A DNA stretch of 64,000 nucleotides, from the NCBI GenBank assembly GCA_037349315.1, contig JBAIAC010000001.1, forward strand, positions 8,508,501-8,572,500. The letters are read 5' to 3'. The position numbers and the translations under genes were made by a program. Each line of letters begins with the position of its first letter. Position 1 is the first letter of the stretch. The DNA is from Chelydra serpentina. Its lineage: Eukaryota; Chordata; Testudines; Chelydridae. Shown one piece after another: positions 57,439 to 64,000 of this stretch. Below the pieces are notes generated by a model. It saw nothing but the letters and a program-made list of their open reading frames with translations, did not search any database and was not told the origin of the DNA.

Positions 57439-58031
57439 GCGGAGGAGTCAGCGGGTGGGATATTTCCCAGGGAATGTCTTACTGCTAAATGAACTAAGCA
57501 GTTGGCTGAGCCCTCAAGGGTTAACTCTCACACTCTACAAGCCAGCAGAAAAGGAGGGAGGGCAGATGTGTTTCAGAGATAGAGATGGCATTTCTCCTTT
57601 AAGTGTCATGAGTGGGGTCAGAAGTACACTGCCTTGTTAATTAGATCAGCAAGCCCAGCAGCTGCAGTTTCTGCCTAAGGCAGCAGCTCCCTTCCTCCTG
57701 TGTCTCCCCTGCTCTATGGAAGATGGGGTAAGGGAGATGCAGGAACAGGGGGACATTAGCATCCCTCTTCTTCCCACCCCCCAGAGCAAACAGGCACCCT
57801 GACATTAGCTCCCCCCTTCTTTCCCTCCCCCACCCACAGCAAGCATGCAGGAGTCTCGGGAAGCAACACATGGCAGTGGGGGAAGGGACAGTTGAACTGC
57901 CGCAATTGATAGCCTGCAAACGATGTTAGAAGGGAACATTTCACAACTTTAAACGAGCATGTTCCCTAATTGATCAGCAACTTAACAACGAAACAACGTT
58001 AACCAAGGCGACTTTAAGTGAGGAGTTACTG

Positions 58032-60432
58032 TATTGCATTTCTTTCACCCATTCATTCTTAGCAGACAAGAGGAGGGTATTGGGGATGAGGGAAGAAGAG
58101 ATGGTTAGGGAGGAGAAGAGTTTGTTGGGAATGGGAAGATGAAAGAGAGATGGAAGAGGAGAAACAAGGAACGGGGAAAAATGCATTATGGAGACATGAA
58201 AAGGAAGGTGAATGAGGAAGATGGAGGAAGAGAGAATAAAAGAGAATGGCAGACACTGAAAGATGGAGGAAGAGATATAAGTTAAGGAAAGAAAAACTGA
58301 AGTGAAGGAAGTAGGGAAAGGGAAGGAGGATGAGAAAAAGAGCACGTGTTTAAGTGCTTTCCTGAATTGGGGCCATAATAAGTTAAAATTTTCCTAAATA
58401 ATTAGGCTGCAAATTTCCAAGGAGCCACAGGGAATTAGGCACCTGTGTCACATTGATATTTGGTGGGATTTGGGTGCCTAACTCTCTTGGAAAATCCCAG
58501 CATCAGTAGCAATTTCCTCCTCAGGCCAACTGGTTGGTGCAATTGCTTACAGTTCACAGCACATCTTATTGGAACAATGTCTGTCTCATTATGGTATTTA
58601 TAGGCTCCAGTCACTGCAGTACCTAGGCACAGAGAAGAGACCCAGTCAGGAAAAGTGTCAACCACCTCCTCTGAGGTACTTAGTGTCCTCTATCCAAGGT
58701 ACTTCTATAGCCCCTATTACCATAGTGTCTGAGCACCTCACAATCTATCCTCACAATAAATGCTGAGATGTCTGCATTTTTATAGAGAGGGCCGAGAGGC
58801 ACAGGGAGCACCTGGGTGACTTGCCCAAGCTCACAGAGAATATCTGGGGCAGAGCTTGGAATAGAACACCACTCTCCTGAACAGGAGGCTAGTGACTAAC
58901 TATTAGTCCATCTGTCCTCTCTTGTCTTTGGGGGCATTAAAGGCTGTCAGCATCTTGCAGGAGGCACTTGGCCCCTTGGAGCACAGGGCTGTAAGTGTGT
59001 GTCATATAATGGAACAGGTAGCAGGACGGTGAAAAGATGCATTTCTCTGCATCAGAGATGCCAGTAAATAGTCCTTAGCAGTGGTACTTGGTCAGTGCAA
59101 GTGAGATATGTAGTGCAAGTAGATTCCCTCCCCACAGATAAGTACAGCAGTTACTATTAATGAGAGCTACAGAGGACAATCACTCCTGTTCACACAAAGC
59201 TGGAGTAATTGGTCTTCGTGTGGGGAACTCAGAAGGTCTGTGTGGGATGGAATTCTTCTCTCCATCTTGTAGGCAGACCCCACAAGTACAGATCAGCCTT
59301 TCTGTAGCTGTTGCTTCCATCTGACAGGCAGAGCCCCATAGAATTGGATCTGTAGAGTTCATGTCATTATGGCTCTAGTGTTCCCCTCCGCAGACTACTC
59401 TGTCCCCCAAATTCTTCTTTGCACAGGGCTATTCAGAGCCCTCAGGCAGTCCCTCTTCCCAGCATGAAGAGCTTCAGAAGCCCTCCTATGAAGTCAGCTC
59501 CAGCCCACAGAGCTCTATCCTGGGGATAAACTGGGATACTGGTATTCACCCCATCCTGGTGTGAGTTTCCCTACCGAGAGAGCAAAACTGCATGGTACTT
59601 TATTAAATGCCGTTGGGTTTCAGTATATTGTCCCCTCGATATACAGGTCTGACTCTAAGTGGCATCCATTCTATTGCTATTGTCTAACTGAGGAAAATAT
59701 ACCTCTCTCCAGTGCACAAAGGTTTGTAGTCCAATCTGGCTATTATGCATCTTGGTATATAGGGGGGAGAATGTAATAGGGTCTTGACTCCAGAACTGAG
59801 AATAGACAGGAAAAGGAGGATTTCTTGTTACAATAATGGAACAATATTTACCTGGAGAACTCTTTACTCCTTTCCATTCACACGCATTTTTGAATTAAGC
59901 TAATCCTATTAAGGGACTGATCCTGCAAGGTGCTAAGCACCTTCTGCATCGTGATGAGCACCCTCAAATGCCACTGGCTTTGCTGGAAGTTGAGAGCACT
60001 CAGCATCTTGTAGGATTAGGCTCCAAAATTGTAGGTCTCCTGTTTCCTACATTTCTGTCCTTTAGTTGCCAAAGGAGGCCCAGTTCCCAGCTGTTTCTTG
60101 TCTCATCAGCTCCTGCATGCCATGGATCATCTCAGCGGTGACTCTTGGAGGAATGAGTCACTCAGCCGTTTAATTAAAAAACCAACCTTTTACAAGCAAT
60201 AAAGTCCATTTGTAATATAAAGGGTGGATGTATGGTCTGAGTGATCTTTATCTTAGACAGCGGCTTTATTCGTACGTACCAATGCAAATTGTTTCCCTTG
60301 GATGTGATTAAGTGTTTATTGTTATTAACAAATTCAGATAAAGATACCCTGCCTCCCACAAAATAAAATAAAAATCCTAAATGTCTTTATGTGAAGAAGC
60401 CCTGATTATTCTCTATCTTTTCTGTGTTACAG
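58032..60432. other. Region with no gene recognised
   Basis: Contains a purine-rich tract (58060-58345, GGAAGA/GAGAAG words) and one MIR-like fragment. No upstream partner for the exon at 60433 was recognised. Confidence 0.5.
58690..58915 (-). repeat. MIR-like SINE
   Basis: CATTTTTATAGAGAGGGCCG, GAGGCACAGGGAGCACCTGG, GTGACTTGCCCAAGCTCACA and AGCTTGGAATAGAACACC read as an inverted MIR. Confidence 0.75.
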
Positions 60433-60518
60433 ATGAGCCCAAATCAAAAGTCCAGAACTGGACACCCCCAGACTTTGAGAGTTTCACAGCCAAATACAAG
60501 ATCAAACCGATAGCATAA
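60433..60518 (+). CDS. Possible terminal coding exon of an unidentified gene
   Basis: A strong acceptor (TATTCTCTATCTTTTCTGTG then TTACAG) is followed by AT, finishing a split codon, then 27 codons EPKSKVQNWTPPDFESFTAK plus YKIKPIA and TAA. The composition (W, P, aromatic and lysine pattern, no low complexity) looks like real protein. I cannot assign a family. No upstream exon in the same gene was recognised, and a second frame starting at 60433 is also open for 26 codons, so this may be chance. It would belong to a + strand gene beyond RHOQ. Confidence 0.35.
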
Positions 60519-60559
60519 CTACTTATGCTAAACTATCTGTTCAATTTTGTATTAAGCTG

Positions 60560-60665
60560 TGACACTCTTAGTACCTTTTCCAGACCTGAAGAAGAGTTGT
60601 GTAGCTCAATAGCTTGTCTCTCTCACCAACAGAAGTTGGTGCAGTAAAACATACTACCTCACCCA
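60560..60665 (+). repeat. Retroposed repeat tail
   Basis: TTTTCCAGACCTGAAGAAGA, GCTTGTCTCTCTCACCAACA, GAAGTTGGTGCAGTAAAACA and TACTACCTCACCCACCTT form a text that I recall as a frequent turtle interspersed repeat. Confidence 0.6.
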
Positions 60666-60739
60666 CCTTCTCTGTACTTTTATTATAATCCTGTTCACTT
60701 ATGCTAAACATCCCATAGCCCCTTGCATTAGCTGAAGTA

Positions 60740-61165
60740 AGTTTTGTCTTAAGTAGATAGGAAAACTGTCAGTATCAGAACATAATTGTTTCCTTATGAG
60801 TTACCCTCATAAATCTATTTATCCTGGTACAGGCCTAGGAGGCGTCTTCATGCCCCATAGTCCCTGGAATTCATGTACCCAGAACAAAGATATGGGTGTA
60901 TCATGACCTGGAATGCATGGTGGATTCGGAACAAAGATAAGGAGTACATTGCAACTTGTTTTAAAAGAGGTATATGGTACCTTTTACTGGTAAACAAGGA
61001 GGGTATAAATGGATAGCTTTAAAGGTGTAACTTTGGGGAGCACACCTTCTGCATAAGGTGAATTTAACATCGTTGGTATTGTACTATAGAACCTTTTTCC
61101 TGTACCGTATTAATAAACCTGACTGACATTGGTTATTTGGTATGATGAGTACACTTCATAACAAA
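60740..61165 (+). mobile_element. Possible solo LTR
   Basis: GGGTATAAATGG near 61010 followed about 100 bp later by TTAATAAACCTGACTGAC resembles the TATA box to poly(A) spacing of a retroviral LTR. Definite TG/CA ends and target duplications were not found, so boundaries are guesses. Confidence 0.35.
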
Positions 61166-61377
61166 CCAAATGTGGTCAAGGACTTGGCTATAACTTTATC
61201 AACAAGCAGCTCATGTGTTGAGGGGAGTACATTGCCATAAGCATAGGACATCAGTGTTCCATGATCTTCACTAGCTGCCTTTTGGCTTCTGGGTGGACTT
61301 TAAAGTATTGGTTTTAACCTTAAAAATCCAAAATGGCCTGGAATCTGTCCACCTGGGGTACTCCCTACTGTCTATGC

Positions 61378-61689
61378 CAGGGGTCTCAAACACGCGGCCC
61401 GCGGGCCACATGCGGCTCATGGAGTTATTTCCTGCAGCCCGCCATAGGTGCCGACTCCACTGGCAGCCAAGCTCCAAACATTACTGAGTGTTTATATTTT
61501 ATTAAAACCCCTCTTTGCATTGCAGTTTTAAAAAAGTTAATACATTGACTTTAAATAGAATACTATATTACTCTTCATTTTTGACTATACTTTTGTATCA
61601 TTGTATGAAAAGGTTTCAGTGATGCTGCCCTCGGGCCAATTTATTAGTTCTCATGTGGCCCTTGTGGTGATTTGAGTTTGAGATCCCTG
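61378..61689. mobile_element. Non-autonomous hAT element with perfect 8-bp TSD
   Basis: The ends CAGGGGTCTCAAAC and GTTTGAGATCCCTG are inverted repeats (13 of 14). GTCTATGC is duplicated at 61370-61377 and 61690-61697. Confidence 0.94.
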
Positions 61690-61755
61690 GTCTATGCCAT
61701 ACTGCCTCTGCTGTGATCAGGAAAGGCACTAGAGCTGAAGCTCTCCTGGAATATG

Positions 61756-62053
61756 AGAGTCTGACTACACTGCAAAATAAATAACCTGAGGCAGTGCAGC
61801 TCAGAGCTCAGGTTTACAGACTCAGGTTCAGAGGGCTGGCACCACTGTGCTAAAATAGTTATGTAGATGTTCTCACTTACGCTGGAGATTGGGCTCTGAG
61901 ACCCACCCTCCTCACTGGGTTTCAGAGCCTCAGCTCTACCCCAAGTGGAAATGTCTATGCGCCTATTTTTAGCACCATAGTGTGAGTCGGAGTCTGCAGA
62001 CCCAGGCTCCGAGACTCACTGCCACAGGGGTTTTCTACACTGTAGACGTATCC
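61756..62053. mobile_element. MITE of the TAGAC-end type
   Basis: Starts GAGTCTGACTACACTGCAAA and ends TTCTACACTGTAGACGTATC. Internal halves are partly self-complementary (CTCAGGTTTACAGACTCAGG against GAGTCTGCAGACCCAGGC). Confidence 0.6.
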
Positions 62054-62684
62054 TAAGAGAGGAAGCTGCCAGAAGGGTATTGTCTGTGAGGGCCCCAGGC
62101 CTTTGTAATTCCCTCTGCTCTTGCCCCTCATGGTTCAAACTAGTCTGCGTGTGTTGTCCCTGCAGAGCCCATGATTCTGGGCAGGAGACTAAGGAGTGCT
62201 GAGGTTGTTGGAGTCCTGAGATTTCTTTTGAGAATCTGGTGGGTGAGGAGATGGTATTTTGTTCTGTTTTCTTGCTGACTGGCTGTTTAATGTTGGGTGG
62301 AATTTGCTGCTGTTTTGCTATTATCTCTATCGTTATGGATTCTATTTTTAATGGCTGTCAGGAAGCTCAGTGCCAGACATAAACAGGCATCATTTAAATT
62401 CATGAAACAAATAGATATATAGACAGAGGCAATCCGCTGTTTTGGAACACATCAGTAACTGTGTGAGGCCTCAAACCAAAGGCTAGATTTTCAACAGAGC
62501 CCAGCTTCCATTTAGGAACCTAACAAGGTACCAGATTTTCCAAAATACTCAGCACCCAGCAGTCCCATTTTGGGCAGATTGTCAAAAAGAACTCAGATGG
62601 GTTCTTCTGAAAAACTAGCCACTTATTTTGTGCTTAAATGGGAACTGAGCTTTTTTGAAAATCTGGCCCCAAATGCATATAGAG

Positions 62685-62789
62685 GGCGGATGGTCTTATA
62701 GCTAGTGCATTGGTTGGAGGATCTGAGTTCGGGTACCCAAGTTCTATTCCTATCTCTGTCACAAGCCCGCATTCAAGCTTATCACTTAT
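62685..62789 (+). repeat. MIR-like SINE, left part
   Basis: TGGTCTTATAGCTAGTGCAT, GGAGGATCTGAGTTCGGGTA and TTCTATTCCTATCTCTGTCA form a tRNA-like head of a MIR, cut off by the LTR at 62790. Its right part seems to resume near 63842 (CAGTTCTTCATCTGTAGAAT). Confidence 0.65.
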
Positions 62790-63584
62790 TGTGACGGAGC
62801 TCCATTGGTCCACTGAGCCGCTGGGGGCGGTAGGGCGCTACTGCCTCACTGACAGGCCTTGGTCACACCCTTCTGTTACTAGGGAATTAGGGTAGGGAGG
62901 GGTGCCGGCAGGAGCCTGTGGCGCACCCCTTGGCCGGGGGGCGCCAGCATGAGTCTGCGGCACTGTCGGGGTTTGCCTACCCAAGGTGGGTTGGGCAGGG
63001 TAGGAGAACCCAGGTCCACCCACCTTCTCCGCGTTCCAGCCCAGGGCCCTGACAGTGGCGGGGGAGAGGGTCCCGCCACTGGGTCAGCGGGGATCCATCC
63101 GCAACACACTGACCCCCTAGACTCCCCACACTCCAGTTCTGCCCTGGGCTACTTCCTACCCGGTCTCTTGATTGGGTCCCTCGAGTCCCTCCCACTCCTC
63201 AGGGTATTCAGCTGCTGGCAGCTGCAGCTCACCCTCCATGTCAGGCTCCCCCCGGCTCAGGTTGCTGCCTGGCTCCTCCCGTTCCTCGGGGTATTCAGCT
63301 GCTGGTAGCTCTGGTAACCCTGGTCCTTCCTCCAGGTCCAGTTTCTCCTGGTCCAGGGCTTCCCCTGGCTTGGCAGTGGGGTCTAAAGGGAGCAGCCAGT
63401 AGTCTGTGTCTGCCTCACTCCCTGGTGCTGCCCTGACTGGGCCAAGGGCCCCGCCCTTTATACTTCCTGTCCCACCCCTCCCCTTCCGGGGGGTGGAGCA
63501 GGCTTGATCTGGCCCCGCCCACTCCAGTTGAGAGAGTGGCTCTTTACCCTCTGGTCTGGAGGGAAGCCACCCTGGCTCCCTACA
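62790..63584. mobile_element. Solo LTR with 5-bp TSD
   Basis: Begins TGTGACGGAGCTCC and ends GGCTCCCTACA (TG...CA), with CTTAT repeated at 62785-62789 and 63585-63589. It is GC-rich, with no internal retroviral genes. Confidence 0.85.
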
Positions 63585-63589
63585 CTTAT

Positions 63590-63840
63590 GGTATATCTAC
63601 ATTGTAATTAAACACCTGTAACTGGCCTGTGTCAGTTGACTCATGCTGGGGCTGTGAGGCTGTTTAATTGTTGTGTAGACGTTGGGACTCAGGCCGGAGC
63701 CTGAGCTTCGGGACCCTCACTCCTCACGGGATCACACACCCAAGCCCAAATGTCTACACCACAGTTAAACAGCCCCTTAGCCTGAGCTCTGTGAGCTCAA
63801 GTCACTGACACGGGCCAGCCACAGGTGTTTAACTGCCTTT
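63590..63840. mobile_element. MITE next to the solo LTR
   Basis: Starts GGTATATCTACATTGTAATT and ends ACAGGTGTTTAACTGCC, with AAACACCTGTAACTGGCC mirrored by GGCCAGCCACAGGTGTTT. It sits between the LTR and the right MIR piece. Confidence 0.6.
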
Positions 63841-63841
63841 A

Positions 63842-63960
63842 ATTCCTTTAATTCCTCAGTTCTTCATCTGTAGAATGGGGATAATATACTTGAACATCTC
63901 AGGGAAGGACAAGCTACATTAACGTTTGGGTGCAAGGAGATACTACAGTGGTGAATTAAT
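63842..63960 (+). repeat. MIR-like SINE, right part
   Basis: CCTCAGTTCTTCATCTGTAG and AATGGGGATAATATACTTGA match the MIR core after the break at 62790. Confidence 0.65.
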
Positions 63961-64000
63961 AGAAAAGCCTCTAAAGCAATTAATTAATTTTAAAATGAAA

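Larger units (their letters stand above)
56707..58031. mobile_element. Tc1/mariner-type element, nested inserts
   Basis: The ends CAGTAACTCCTCACTTAACG and GACTTTAAGTGAGGAGTTACTG are long inverted repeats, flanked by TA at 56705-56706 and 58032-58033. Further inward symmetry (GCGACTTTAAGCG against GCGACTTTAAGTG) supports it. A microsatellite (56858-56999) and a hAT element (57071-57438) interrupt it. No transposase frame survives. Confidence 0.88.

Noticed and set aside
56771..57492. Open frames across the microsatellite and the GC-rich hAT element
   Set aside because: They encode C-V-C-V, I-Y-I-Y and H-T-H-T runs plus MITE sequence, so they are low-complexity artefacts.
1..64000. CRISPR array, bacterial operon, phage or integrated virus genes
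   Set aside because: No regularly spaced short repeats and no bacterial gene structure. The only retroelement coding relics are CR1 and DIRS-like; the LTRs are solo.

Overview
The window is vertebrate nuclear DNA, most likely from a turtle. The host genes have consensus splice sites and long introns. The repeats are what suggest Testudines: many CR1 LINE fragments, a tRNA-like SINE with a CR1-like tail, hAT and other small DNA transposons with intact target-site duplications (TSDs), TGTGAC-starting solo LTRs and a DIRS-like retrotransposon. The lineage call rests on remembered repeat families and is an inference.

Two host genes are clear and lie tail to tail. PIGF, a subunit of the ER enzymes that add ethanolamine phosphate to GPI anchors, runs on the + strand. 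Only its last two coding exons (3874-3982 and 16722-16835) are inside; the earlier exons lie off the left edge. RHOQ (TC10), a Rho-family GTPase, runs on the - strand and is complete: five coding exons (50665-50524, 49944-49886, 23341-23177, 19492-19397, 17405-17250) join to a 205-residue protein with all GTPase motifs and a CLIT prenylation box. Its promoter is a CpG island at about 50220-51250. The two stop codons are 414 bp apart. A possible third gene is hinted at by one + strand terminal exon at 60433-60518, which I cannot identify.

Layout: 1-2270 CR1 with two nested DNA transposons; 2271-16835 PIGF 3' part, with DNA elements in its last intron; 17250-50665 RHOQ, whose 26.5-kb intron 2 holds a DIRS remnant, two solo LTRs, a Tigger-like element, SINEs and several hAT elements; 50220-52000 promoter and two strong palindromes; 52000-64000 flanking DNA with paired inverted MITEs, a large TA-flanked element containing a microsatellite, a possible terminal exon, a hAT element, and a solo LTR at the right end.

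Apart from PIGF and RHOQ most of the sequence is transposon-derived or unassigned. I found no CRISPR array, operon, functional tRNA/rRNA gene or new multi-gene system. The points most worth checking are the convergent 3' ends, the unidentified exon and the long snap-back palindromes.
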